NCBI GenBank assembly: GCA_016169945.1
Contig: JADLSH010000213.1
Location: forward strand, 1,445,130 to 1,509,129
From: Trachythela sp. YZ-2020
Lineage: Eukaryota > Cnidaria > Anthozoa > Malacalcyonacea > Clavulariidae
DNA length: 64,000 nucleotides
Direction: 5' to 3'
In this document: piece by piece, positions 16,791 through 28,349 of the stretch
How the letters are laid out: the number at the start of each line of letters is the position of its first letter
Position numbering within the stretch: the first letter of the stretch is position 1
Notes under the pieces: generated by a model
Databases searched by the model: none
Told to the model about the DNA's origin: nothing
The model's input: only the letters and a program-made list of their open reading frames with translations
Program-made: the position numbers and the translations under genes

Positions 16791-19700
16791 CTACAAGAAA
16801 ACACCCAACAGCTGAAACATATTCATGAGTTACTGTCTACAGTGTATAAGCCACAATTGACCTGTTTAAGATTTATTATAATACTGTACTAAGAATTGTA
16901 AGATGTGAAATTGAATGGAAACGCCGGTTACAGAATATGCTACACAGCACAAAATGTATTCACTCAGAATGAGTTGTTGGGAAATTAAATCAGTCAAAAT
17001 AAACTAATTGAATAATTTTTTCAGTCACACATTCTCTATTTTTATGGAATTTAAACCACAAAACACCTTAACACAAAACACTGTTCTACGCAATCAGAGT
17101 TCGTTTGGAAAATGGATCCAATTTTGCAAAATGCTTTCTGCGATCCTCTGGATTCAATTTACTCCATTCTTTCTGGGTTACCAGAAGGTGCTTAGCTTCT
17201 GGTGCCAGACTATAAGGTCCGATTCCTAAAACGGCAAGGCGAATATTTTCTCTGACTTGATCTACCATCTCTTTGTATACTTTGATGGCATCTAGCCATG
17301 AGATATTCACATCACGGCCATAGCCAGTGGAAGTTATCGCCTTGTGTTCTCTAATTTTACATTTATACTTAAAATGAGAACATTCTTCTGCATTATTGTA
17401 AAAGAAGTTGTCATTCAGACCAATTTCTCTTCTCACTGAGGGCAACATACCCACCTTCATATCATCACTAATATTAACCTGAAAGTAATTTAAAAAAACA
17501 TTGCCCTTGTCTAAGTTAACCCACTTTGTACTCAATACCCCTAACTTAGCATCAAAATCATCCACAGACTCGCTGTCAATTAAACCTTTTTTGCAAATAG
17601 TGGCATTACCAAATATATCACAAAGAATGCTTTTCTTATCTTCCTCATTAATTCCCAATGTTCTCAATTGTAATTCAATATTGTCCTTAACGTGTTTGGT
17701 ACATGGGACAAGAACTGCCCCCTTCAGGGGCTGCATAAAGCCTTTTAAGGAAGAGCTACGATCTGCCCCGAGAAATTTAACTTTCTCAAAATTTTCGTTT
17801 TGTTGAACCAATGTTTGGCCAAAATACACAAAGTCCTCTTTTTTCTCTGAAACATGAAACATTGCAGGACCTGGCAAATTAGCTGATTTTCCAGTAAGAC
17901 TATCTATTAACAAAGGATGTGGATAGGTTGTGGTGGTGACAAATTTATTACCTATTCCATATGTTGTATCGATAGATAAAACACATGAACTATTTACTTT
18001 ACAGCAATTATTAACTATTTCTTCAAGTACTTCATCATGGGAGAAGACAACCCTTGGTACTGGTGTCCACTGCAGGTTTCTAATATATTTAGAGTTTTGA
18101 GCTAAATCTAACAGTGCAGTAAATTCATCATGCTTTGTTTTGGAATTAAAAACACTTCTTGTCCATTTTACCTGATTTATATTCCTTGGAATATCTGACA
18201 CCGATCCACAACTTAAGGAGCCTCCCACCTCTTTCGCCACATCTGAGAATATAGATGATGGTCCCTTCTTTCCTTTCACTACTTCTTTAATCATCTGTTT
18301 CGTGGATGCTGACGTGGGATTGAATGGCTTCCCAGTGCGTTTGTGCTTGTGAGGACTTACAGCGTGCTCTTCATTTAGGAAGTAGAACTCTACCAAACCC
18401 AAATCAATTTCTTGTCCTTGATGATCCTTCAGTGTTGTTGTAGCACGACGGAAATCAGAATATTTCGCATTGTTATGTTTCCAGTATACTGTGGTCATTA
18501 GTGTCTCATCTTCAGTTAGCTGTGGCCTGCTGTCCTTCTTCCTTGGAACTCCATATTCATATTCAACCTTTACCATAATAAAAATATAAAACATCCTTAT
18601 ATCTTCCCATAAAATCGAAGCCAGACCTTGTACTTTACAAAATTACGTACAAGGTTTAGAATTTTAATTTATTTAATTTTGAATTGACATAATAATTTGT
18701 TTGCATAATAAAAATTGAGGTGAAGGCACACAGTCATACGTGCACCTCGGCTTTGTCTCGGGCAACAACGGCAGTCTTGGGTGAACAAAACACACTGTTT
18801 CCCTCAGTCTCAGTAAATAAGTGTTTAATAATAATAATAATTCTTTCATAGTTATACAGGTTAACTTCATCAGAGCTGTTAATTAAAGCTCTGTTATCAA
18901 AGAAGGAGCTGTAATAAGACCATATGTGTCATCTAAATACAGCAACTATCAAGATATGTCACCTCGCCATTTTTTATTCCAAAGATCTTCTCTGAATGCC
19001 CTAAATTTCTAAAGGAGCCATTATCTGTTATCAGCCAGTCTGCTTTGCACCTGAGGGCAGATCTATCTAACACAAATACCAAATTTTCTTCGACACACAG
19101 AGGCCGTTTTTTGCTAACTTTCCCCTGGTCAACATCGAGATAAAGTATTTGCAATTTCTCTGCTGGCGACAATTTCTTTTTTCCTTTGTAAAGTATAGGG
19201 ATGTCTTTATCTGACATAAAGTATTCTGTGTCCCTGAAAGTTAGAACACATGCAATATAATTATGTATTATGTATAACAAAGCTAACATTGATTAAGTAC
19301 TGACGATTATATACACCACAGTGACAGTACAGATGCAAGCATTTGTAAAACAAAAAATGCATGTATTGTTAAATCTAAATTAACATTTTTAACTGGCTAA
19401 TTCACACAATATGTGCACTCTCCTTAATTGATAAGCTTGACAATAAATAAAATAATGTGGGATTAGACAGAATAAGAGTAATAGAAAAAGTTACGGAACA
19501 ATTAAACGCAATTACCCATTAATAGTTCAATCAGTCATTCCAGAAAACATCCATACTTTTCCCACAGAGGAAATTGAAATTAACCCCCCTTTGAGCTGTC
19601 CTAATTACACTCCTAATTACACAATCACATAAATTTCCTCTCTAATCCGAACCCTGTTTTCACCGCTCCCCCACCAGATAGCAGAAATTTCTGTAGGGAT

Positions 19701-21372
19701 CTTTTCTGGAATGTACCCAATTACATGTAGACATAGTTCAATTATTTACATGTTTTTAACTTCATCTTCTTCATCATCCACTGTCATTTCTCTTTCACTT
19801 TGACTAGTTTCACCCTAGTATAATACAAACAAGAATTCAGGAATATTTAGAATAAGGATAGAACCCAGCTAATAATGTGAGGGAACTGTTTATAGTTTTG
19901 GGTTCTCACATCTAGGGCCATACTATCTACACCATCCTATTTTTTTATTTATGTTATAAAAGTAACATATTTTTCTTAGTTTAATTATGATGTATGTTAC
20001 ACTTCTTTGCCCTTGGCTACAGCATGCAATTAACTCTGTCCTTACCCTTTTCTGATTGATATCAACATCACTAAAGAAAGAAATATTAATAAATTAAGCT
20101 AAATAATTAATAAATGAACAAATTGATAACTTTTTCAATTCGTAACTCTTGATAAATAATTGTTCCCCAAATATTCAAAACATCACTATATTTTCAACTG
20201 AAAAAAGGTACAGTAATCTGCTATCAACACATGTGGGGTTTATTTATTACGTTACAGGCACCATTTTATTGAAATTGGGATAAAACTGCATGTATATGTT
20301 TCAAAGTGAGAAATACTGTTTGCATTCACGTCTGATGGTTTGGAAATTCTAATACTTTGTATATCAATGATGTACTATGTAGTGTACTATGTACATTTAA
20401 AAAAAATTTGCCATTTAACACTGTAAAAAATGTTTTCCCCCCTCCCCAAACATGGTGCAATTGACCCCATGATGAGCAGTATTTGACCCCATATAAATCA
20501 TTTTAATTAAATTGCAAATGGGCCATTTGCAACCAGGGTTTTTTAACTAAATTGCAAACATTAACAAATGCTTGAGGAATAGGTGGTGATGGAATTGATT
20601 TAGACATATAAAGGACAATATATTATCTTGCAAAAAAGCATTTAGCAATTATATCAGCATTTAGAACTCAGCACAGCTTTTAAGAATGACTGGCTTCACA
20701 GTGCCACCCATGGAAATCTAATAGATTGTAATTCTACGAGGCAATGTACACTATACTATTGACAAATTCAAATTGTACAAAATATAAATTTATATATACT
20801 CAAAAACAAGTAGACTCATTTTAAATTCAAATCAACTAGTGATTTAACATGCTATGAGATAATAGTCCTATGAGTATAAGGTTTTTGTTTTTCATTGGAG
20901 CTGTTAAATTACTACAAAGGTTATAGCTAATTTGAATTTGAAAGAGTCTACCCTTTTTTTTCAGACACTCTGTACAGCATGTTCCTCAATCCTCATTGAG
21001 GCATTGTCATATTTCAACAATTTATAATGATGAAGACAAGAAGAATAAACAATTTTATATTGACAACTTACCTATTAATACTATCGATATCATCGTCAAT
21101 CGTCAGGTCAATATGGGTCTGAAACAAAAAACCGACACGAGTTTAATTCTCTGACGAAATATAAAAACGCACGTATAAAAAATCATATAAATAAATGTGA
21201 AGTCTATAATTAAAAAGCATATTTCAGGATATACTTACAATAGATTGTTGTTCGTGCATTTCTAAACAATTAAAAAGAAACAAATATTAAAATTTACCGA
21301 GGGATTGATAGGATTATAAAACAAAACAAAAAACTCACCTAAAACATCCAATTGATCCGAAGAGCACGCCAT
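15939..21372 (-). CDS. MULE transposase gene, at least eight exons
   Basis: I traced exons with GT-AG signals that stay in phase: 21,339-21,372 (MACSSDQLDVL), 21,239-21,261, 21,072-21,118 (HIDLTIDDDIDSIN), 20,046-20,070, 19,750-19,814 (acidic, SEREMTVDDEEDEV), 18,963-19,233 (YKGKKKLSPAEKLQILYLD...), the large exon starting at 18,567, and 15,939-16,790. The large exon holds the RNase-H-like core: D in VLSIDTTYGIG, D in VKFLGADRSSSLKG and the C-x2-H of VPCTKHVKDN, as in MULE transposases. The last exon has a SWIM-type finger (CDKECF...NICAH) and a C-terminal CYGCG...YYHPLQKC domain. The 3' end of the large exon (stop at 17,086) is unresolved: no good phase-0 donor is obvious, so a lesion or missed exon is possible. 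Confidence 0.85.
17086..18567 (-). CDS. MULE large exon: catalytic core
   Basis: The exon starts after the acceptor GGTAAAG at VEYEYGVPRKKDSRPQ and is open for about 490 codons. An N-terminal region (TTVYWKHNNAKYSDFRRA; SPHKHKRTGKPFNP) precedes the catalytic fold: strand with the first Asp (SSCVLSIDTTYGIGNKFVTT), GPAMFHVSEKKEDFVYFGQTL, second Asp (FLGADRSSSL) and a CTKHV pair. The likely catalytic Glu lies in the C-terminal third, where I could not place it with certainty. The frame is undamaged across the core. Confidence 0.85.
   Translation of the reverse strand, partial: VEYEYGVPRKKDSRPQLTEDETLMTTVYWKHNNAKYSDFRRATTTLKDHQGQEIDLGLVEFYFLNEEHAVSPHKHKRTGKPFNPTSASTKQMIKEVVKGKKGPSSIFSDVAKEVGGSLSCGSVSDIPRNINQVKWTRSVFNSKTKHDEFTALLDLAQNSKYIRNLQWTPVPRVVFSHDEVLEEIVNNCCKVNSSCVLSIDTTYGIGNKFVTTTTYPHPLLIDSLTGKSANLPGPAMFHVSEKKEDFVYFGQTLVQQNENFEKVKFLGADRSSSLKGFMQPLKGAVLVPCTKHVKDNIELQLRTLGINEEDKKSILCDIFGNATICKKGLIDSESVDDFDAKLGVLSTKWVNLDKGNVFLNYFQVNISDDMKVGMLPSVRREIGLNDNFFYNNAEECSHFKYKCKIREHKAITSTGYGRDVNISWLDAIKVYKEMVDQVRENIRLAVLGIGPYSLAPEAKHLLVTQKEWSKLNPEDRRKHFAKLDPFSKRTLIA
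19300..21070. other. Introns of the MULE gene
   Basis: AT-rich sequence between the small exons; no further element boundary seen. Confidence 0.5.
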
Positions 21373-21384
21373 CTTTGCACGCTC

Positions 21385-21478
21385 ACCACGCTGCCAAGAC
21401 CGGAAGTCAAGGTCAGTCTGATCACTGCTATTGCGCAATTTCAACCTGCAACCTGCAACCTGCAAAACTTACCAGCCG
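21385..21478 (-). repeat. Right TIR of the MULE; probable promoter side
   Basis: Inverted match to the left TIR. The first ATG of the gene lies about 13 bp inside its inner edge. Confidence 0.88.
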
Positions 21479-21684
21479 TATACACAATGAAATAATAAAT
21501 AAATAAAATTTGAAATAATCGAGGTTGAGTTTACATATTTGTTTTATTATAACATATCGTTTAAACTATTAAATAAAAGTAAAACTAATCAAATATTGCA
21601 ACCGTAAACAAAAGACAATTTTGTCTGCTTACTATATAATATATTGGCAAAAACATAAATCGCTCATCGCGAATTTAGAATTAC

Positions 21685-21785
21685 AAATGATGAAATGTGA
21701 CAAGCTTTTCATTGACAAGTGTACTTGTTAAAAAACTGGCATGCTAGCTTTTCAAAAGCTTGTCACATTTCATCAATTTTCAAGG
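21685..21785. repeat. Inverted repeat, 22-bp arms
   Basis: GATGAAATGTGACAAGCTTT at 21,688 and its complement at 21,756-21,777 enclose about 45 bp. It lies just beyond the 3' UTR of LINE A (minus strand) and may mark its end or a small MITE. Confidence 0.6.
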
Positions 21786-21958
21786 GCAAATAAAAATAGT
21801 AAAGGTATAAATAATTGCCAAATATAATTGCGCGTGTAAATACGTAATATCCAAATATCAACACAACACAGCAACATGGATGCACAACAATTACGTACGC
21901 ACTATAAACCATGTAACATAGCGTTTGTCTTTTAAAACTTTGCACTATCCTTGGATCA

Positions 21959-22694
21959 CTAGTTTAATTTAGACTGGAATAAAGAAACACTTGATGCATT
22001 ACGAATATCACAACTTAATGTATTAAAAAATTTCGGGGCTTGGTAAATAACTGAAGATTTTCTAATGTTTGTTCTGCAAAAGGGGAGATAATACAACTTA
22101 GAATGACGTGTATCATAGTTATGGACTTGACTTGTGCGAGGAAATAGATAATCAAAACTTTTGGGTAATAAATTATTTTGGTATAAATACATAAATTTCC
22201 CTAGCTGATACAAATAGATTTTTTCAAATTTCAATATCTTCTGTTCAGCAAAGATCGAATCAGTGTGTGCATTAAATGTTTCTTTATTAATAATTCTAAT
22301 AATGCGTTTTTGAAGCAAGACAATGCGTTTTAAATTTGTTGCATAGGCAGATCCCCAAACAATATTACAATACTGTAAGTAAGGATAGACTAGAGAATAA
22401 TACAATTTATATAACGAAGACTTCGAACGGGAAAAACTAGCCTTGTATATATAATACCTATATATTTTGATATTTTCCTAGCAACTTGAGAAATATGAGG
22501 TTTCCAGGATAAGTGCTCATCCAAAATAACACCAAGGAAAACAACCTCTTTTACTCTATCAATGATATGACCATTTAATATTATAGATAAATCATTTACT
22601 ATTCCTTTTTGTCTAGGTTTAAATATCATATAATTAGATTTCTTTATATTAATTGACAGCTTATTAGCCTTAAACCACTCAGATAACTTATCAA
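21959..22694 (-). pseudogene. LINE A ORF2, C-terminal part (thumb and C-terminus)
   Basis: This is the continuation of the RT frame after the hAT-type MITE: KLSEWFKANKLSINIKKSNY, VVFLGVILDEHLSWKPHI, then, after a frameshift near 22,400, YPYLQYCNIVWGSAYATNLK and the usual Y-D-T-R...F-N-T-L end. Stop at 21,959. The +1 slip makes it inactive. Confidence 0.85.
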
Positions 22695-23457
22695 CAGGGG
22701 CGCACATTCCAAAACAGTTTGGGGGGGTGTCCATTGTTCAGGGACCGACTTTTTATATTTGTTTGACCACATCAAAACATGAATTACAAGGTAATGTAAA
22801 AATATGTGTAGTGCCAGGAGTGTAGAAGGGTTGTTAAAAAATAGGGTGTCGACTCCCACGAGGCGCCACCATGGTTGGCGCCGACGGGGAAAATTTTGAA
22901 AAACTTGAATCTGTAGATCGTCGGAAATGGCATTTTCAGAGTCTTCTCTACCTCTTTCGTTATAGGCCCTTTCATTAATATATATATAAGATTTCAAACA
23001 CTCTAGTTTTGAATTCAATATTTCGCTGCAATTTTCTTTAAATGCAGTTATTTAAAGAAAACGCCCCCCAACCTTCAACATCATAAAGACCCAATTAGAA
23101 ATTGCATTTTTACAACTGAGTTGACTTTACTCGAGAATACTGACGTGGAAATAGAACGCAGAATGCGGCAGAGCAAAAGTTAGGAGGTTTTGCGCAGTCG
23201 TGTATGGCTATGTCATCTTACATTTGAGCATATTGCTTTAAGAGGAAAATATATCTCTGGGTTTTGCAATGTTGATTTCTTTTATTGACAATTTTTGTAT
23301 CGTTTATTATACGTTTTTTAGACAGGATGTTTCGGACCAACTGGGACCGACTTAAGTAGTGTAATTTTACAATTTGGGACCGACTTTTTTGAAAAATTCA
23401 CAAATGATGGGGGGGTGTCACACCTCCCCACACCCCCCCCCCTAATGTGCGCCCCTG
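22695..23457. mobile_element. hAT-type MITE, 763 bp, inside LINE A
   Basis: Terminal CAGGGGCGCACATT and its complement AATGTGCGCCCCTG form the TIRs. The target duplication CTTATCAA is exact (22,687-22,694 and 23,458-23,465). CAGGGG ends with an 8-bp duplication are hAT hallmarks. The interior has no transposase and contains G-runs next to each TIR. Confidence 0.9.
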
Positions 23458-24459
23458 CTTATCAATTTCACAGTTAATGCTATTTACCAATGAAGAAAAG
23501 TCCTTATGTGAGCAGAATAGATTAGTGTCATCAGCGAACAAAATCAACTCAAAAATATCAGAAACATTGCCTAAATCATTAATATATAGCAGAAACAGAA
23601 GTGGCCCAAGGATTGAACCTTGGGGCACCCCACATTTTATAATTTTGTAAGTGGAAAAAGTGTCATTGTATTGAACAAATTGTAGACGGTTGTAAAAGTA
23701 GCTTTTCACCCAATCAAGGGCCAATCCTCTGATACCGTAATGTTGGAGTTTGTCGAATAAAATATCATGATTTACGGTGCCAAATGCCTTAGAGAGGTCT
23801 AAAAAGATTCCAACTGTAAATTCCTTTCGATCGATCGCCGATGTTAATCTGTCATACAAGTGCATCAATGCTAGAGATGTTGAATGGTTTTTTCTAAACC
23901 CATACTGATTATCACAAAGAATGGATAATTTGTCTATATAATTTATTATACGTTTATATACGACTCTCTCTAATAGTTTAGAGAAGATAGGTAAGACTGA
24001 TACAGGTCTATAGTTTTGAAAAAGTCTATGGTCACCCGACTTGAATAACGGAATAACACGAGCAATTTTCATGAGATCAGGAACAATGCCAGAAGAAATG
24101 GATAGATTAATAATATGAGTAATGGGTTCTGAAATTACATTAACAGAATCTTTTAAGGCGGATATCGGAATCTTATCGTAGCCAGCCGCGGTTCCGGATC
24201 GCAATGAATTAATTATTTCCACTACTTCTTCTTGGGTTGTTAATTCAAGGGATAGTGAATTAACGTAATTGCCAGATAAGTAAGAACGATAGGAAACTGT
24301 AGAATCTGGTATATTCTTGGCTAAATTAATTCCAATATTAGTAAAATAATCACAAAAATTATTCGCAACTTCAATTGGATTTGAGATTTCTTTGTTATTA
24401 GAAACAAAAGTTGAAGATAGTTTATTGGCATGCACGCTTTTTCCTGTTAATGACTTCAT
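23458..24459 (-). pseudogene. LINE A ORF2, reverse transcriptase domain
   Basis: RT blocks in order: GYDKIPISALKD, RVIPLFKSGD and NYRPVSVLPIFSKLLERVVY, NQYGFRKNHST, motif A IFLDLSKAFGTVNHDIL, CGVPQGSILGPLLFLLYIND and LILFADDTNLF. The second D of the usual AFD triplet in motif A is G here. The frame runs directly into the MITE at 23,457 and resumes at 22,694. CR1/L2-like within the jockey group of non-LTR elements. Confidence 0.9.
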
Positions 24460-25261
24460 TCAAAATTTGCCATGTTCTTTTAGTGTTTGTTTTAAAATAA
24501 TCTAATTGTTTATCATAGTAGATGCGTTTGGCAATCCTTAAAGAATGATTTAATTTGTTCTTATAATTTTTGTAAGAAGCCTGATTAACATCATTTGGAG
24601 CATTTAAATATCGCTTATACAGTCTATTCTTACACCTTATAGATTTGAGAAGTCCCTTGGACAACCAAGGTTTACTCAAAGTGCATTTCCTTTTCCTGAC
24701 TCTTTTTTGAGGAAAACAATTATTGTAAATATCTCGATATTTGTTTAAAAAGCTTTCGTACGCCTTTAACGGATCATAAAACCCATCTAGACTATACCAA
24801 TTAAAATTGTTTAAGGCTTGCTGGAATTTAGACATATTTGCTTCATTTTTGTCTCGAAAAATCACGTATGTTTCTTCGTTCGAATCCTTTAATCGTTCTC
24901 GAGTAATACAAAATATTGGTAAATGATCTGATATGTCAGAGAGTAATAAACCGCTACATGAATAGTTCACTGAGTGGTTGGTAAATATGCAATCAATAAG
25001 AGTTGCAGTATGTGACGTTATTCTGGTAGGAAGCATTATCAGAGGAAACAACATATGACTAAACATTATATCTAGAAATTCACCGGTTGGTAAATGACTA
25101 TGGTGATTCAAAAGATTTAAGTTGAAATCACCCATTAAATAACAGACTTTGTTTTCCTTAGAAATCATTCCCATAAGCAAGTTCAGGTTATAAATAAAAT
25201 CATTTACGTTTTGGCATGGTGGCCTATAAACAATACCTACAATTATGTTCTTCCCTTCAAC
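24422..25261 (-). pseudogene. LINE A ORF2, C-terminal half of the APE endonuclease
   Basis: NIIVGIVYRPPCQNVNDFI, YLMGDFNLNLL, LIDCIFTNHS and LSDISDHLPIF are the second half of an apurinic-type endonuclease, with the catalytic S-D-H end, then a linker up to the RT. A frameshift near 24,440 separates it from the RT frame. The first half of the domain is at 30,572-31,141 beyond the 5.3-kb insertion. Confidence 0.88.
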
Positions 25262-25763
25262 ATTAGAGACCTTTAGATTCAGGTTTACCGCAAACCTGTA
25301 ACCGCCGTTTGACGTTAGCGGTTTGCCGTTTGCGGTTCGAACATTTTTCGACTTAGATTTGAAGTTCTTAGATGAACATTTTTCGACTTAGATTTGAAGT
25401 CGACTCAGATGATGTTCTTCGAAGGATCTAAACGAGAGGTGAAATGCGCTTTATAAGTCTTAAAGTCTACCGAAGAATCAAGTGTTGATCGCCGCCATGT
25501 TGGATTTCGCTCCTCCAAGCGTATCATGTTCGAGTCAAAATAAAATGCGAAGAATGAACTATTTAGATAGATAGATAGAAAATTTTATTTTGACACGCTA
25601 ACTACGTCAATTAAGAATATTGATTTCCACGAAGGGCGTGTGTTCTAAAGTTATTATAGAAATAATGTAACTGTTCCAATTGACAAAATTGACAATATAG
25701 ACAACTAACAAAACATATAGTTAACTATTTACAATAAAGGATTTATATAATTATATAAATATA

Positions 25764-27032
25764 TTATTTAGCAACTTGAGCAGCAATTTTTCTTTCAAAT
25801 AGAGACTGGGACCCAATCCCTCTGATTTCTTTATGGACTGAGTTCCATATTTTTACCCCATCAAACTGGAAACTCTTTTTCATGCTATTTGTGCGAGGCT
25901 GTGGCAAAACGAGTGTTGTTTCATTGTCACGTAGACAGTAATGTGTATTCTCATTCTTGTAGCTAAAAAGGTCTGTTAGGCTTTTTGGCCCAGACTTATT
26001 TAAAATTTTGAACATTAATTTTGCCTTGGCTTTAGTTCTCTGTACTTTTAGTGTCTCCCAACCTAACGAATTTAATGCAATTTGAGCATTAACCTCATTT
26101 CCCATGTCCATAATAATTCGAGCGCATCTATTTTGGAGCTTTTGTAATCGTTGTGATTGAGTTTCACCAAAAATGTCCCACACTTCACAACAATAAGTAA
26201 AGTATGGTTGTACAATTGCATTAAATATAGAAACAAGTGTATCACGGTCAACAAATTCTTTTAGTTTTCTAATAACAGAAATGCCTGATGTGATTTTCTT
26301 ACAGATACTCTCAGTGTTGCTTTTCCAAGATAGATGCTGATCAACTATTACTCCTAGTGTCTTATATTCCTGCACTTGTTTAATTGGTTTGTTTTCAATC
26401 ATTATGTTTAAATGTGAATCTGAAACAGTATGCACTAGAGATCTTGTTCCAATAAGCATAAATTCAGTTTTAGCAATGTTTAGGCTCAGTTTGTTTACGT
26501 TTAGCCACATTCTGAGGTTTTCCAAATCAGAGTTCATTGCATTTTCAACATCATTTATTGATCCACCAGAAGCAGTTAGGTTTGTGTCATCTGCAAAAAG
26601 TCTTGGCTTTGTCCTATTTAGGCATTCAGATAAATCATTTATGTATATTAGGAAAAATAAAGGACCTAAAATGGAGCCTTGAGGAACACCACATTTAACT
26701 TTGTGTTCAGACGAGACGACACCATTTACTTGGCATTTTTGGGTGCGATCAGTAAGATATGATCTCAACAACGAATGTGCCTTATCCTTAATACCATAAA
26801 TTCTCATCTTCTCAAGTAGAATTTGATGATCTACGGTGTCAAATGCTTTTTTCAGATCTATAAAAACTACTAAGTTAAACATTTTTCTATCCATGTTAAC
26901 GTACCAACTATTTGTTGAATCTAATAGGGACGTAGCGGTGGAGTGAAACTTACGAAAGCCAAACTGGTTATCAGAAAGAATTTCGTTTTTAGTTAAATAT
27001 TCATAAAGCTGGTCGTACAGTATTCTTTCCAT
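25764..27032 (-). pseudogene. LINE B reverse transcriptase and C-terminus
   Basis: Open for 422 codons. NQFGFRKFHSTATSLLDSTN, motif A LVVFIDLKKAFDTVDHQIL, CGVPQGSILGPLFFLIYIND, PRLFADDTNLTAS, YKTLGVIVDQHLSWKSNTES, PYFTYCCEVWDIFG, and the end KIWNSVHKEI. The polymerase core looks intact; the frame breaks upstream at 27,035-27,265 where the first RT blocks fall in other frames. Confidence 0.9.
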
Positions 27033-27267
27033 GATTTTGCTTATGACTGGTAGTATCGATATTGGCCTGTAATTACCAGGAATATTACGATGACCACTTT
27101 TATAAAGAGGTAAAACTCTAGCTACTTTCCATTCATCTGGAAAACTGCAAAGTAATACTTTGATTAAAAATATATGTAAGTGTAGTAGAAATAGCTGGTG
27201 ATGCTAATTTAAGAATTTTACTGGAAATTTTGTCAACACCACATGCTTTGTTACAAGACAGCCCTCT

Positions 27268-28345
27268 TCAAAGATCAGAAATTTTGTTGACCGCAATTGG
27301 TGTAAATGCAGTGAACTCGGATTCAGAACTTTTAGTATAATTCTGAAAATCACAGCTGGGTTCATCCAAATTGCTTGCCAAGTTTGGTCCAACATTTGCA
27401 AAGAATTCATTTAATCCTTCTGCAATGTCTGTAGGATTTGTTAATTTAGATTCATTGATAATTAGTTCATTTAAAATTGTGGGTTTCTTTCCCTTTCCAA
27501 TCAAACTATTTATAGTTTTCCAAGCCTGTTTTGGGTTGCACTTTTGGTTAGCAATCTTTTTAGAATAATAGTCTGTTTTGGCTTTTCTTATTTCGGTATT
27601 TGTTTGATTTCTGGCTTTTTTATAATTGAGCCAATCAGATTCTTGTTTTGTAATAATTGCTTTTCTTTTCAATTTATCTCTTTCGGTTATGAGCATTTTA
27701 ATTTTGCTTGTAATCCAAGGGACCTGTTTTGATTTTACCTTTTGTTTTGAAGTGGTGCATGCTTATCAGGACCTCTAAAAAGATTTTTTTCCACATCTCC
27801 CACATACTATTTGGATTATCAGGAAAATAATAGATATGATCCCAGGGCTGATTCTGCAAATCCTTAAGAAATTTTTGATCATTGAATTTCTTCATGTTTC
27901 TAATTTCAACAATATTTTCATGACGTTTTAATGAAAAATTGATTTTTCTTATTGAGAAAATCATACTATGATCACTAATTCCAGTATGTATTACCCCAGA
28001 GTCAGAAATGTTCTCTGGTCTATTTGTAATAAAATGATCAATAAGGGTGGATGTTGTTGATGTTATGCGCGTAGCTTCGTCAATCATTTGTGACAATTGA
28101 TATAGTTCATATATGGATTTGAGTTTTTTAGTTAATTGGTCTGGATTTGTTTTAAGTAAATCACAGTTTAAATCACCAAGAATGTGAATTTCTTTGTTTT
28201 CATCATCTATTTTTTTCACAAGATTTTCTAAATCAACAAAAAATTCGGATGACGAATTTGGAGGTCTATAAGCTGTTACTACGACAAATGGCTGACTTTG
28301 AGGCTTAATGATTTCAATACAAACAGCCTCAAGATTATTAGGCAT
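27268..28345 (-). pseudogene. LINE B endonuclease C-half and EN-RT linker
   Basis: NNLEAVCIEIIKPQSQPFVV, TAYRPPNSS, IHILGDLNCDLLKT, LIDHFITNRPENISDS and TGISDHSMIF cover the second half of the APE domain; the linker continues to 27,268 (AWKTINSLIGKGKKP) after a stop at 27,697. Confidence 0.85.
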
Positions 28346-28349
28346 TATA

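Larger units (their letters stand above)
15193..21478 (-). mobile_element. MULE-superfamily transposon, complete-looking (6,286 bp)
   Basis: TIRs of about 95 bp start CGGCTGGTAAGTTTTGCAGG at 15,193 and end with its complement at 21,478. They include a direct TTGCAGG reiteration, GCGCAATAGCAGTGATCAG and TTGACTTCCGGTCTT. The flanks TATACACAA at 15,184-15,192 and at 21,479-21,487 are identical, a 9-bp target duplication typical of MULEs. Transcription runs from inside the right TIR towards the left, so the right TIR probably carries the promoter. The left TIR has one extra TTGCAGG unit. Confidence 0.93.

Noticed and set aside
25200..25300. AGAGACC element as an autonomous transposon
   Set aside because: After removing LINE B only about 500 bp remain with no transposase; it is non-autonomous.
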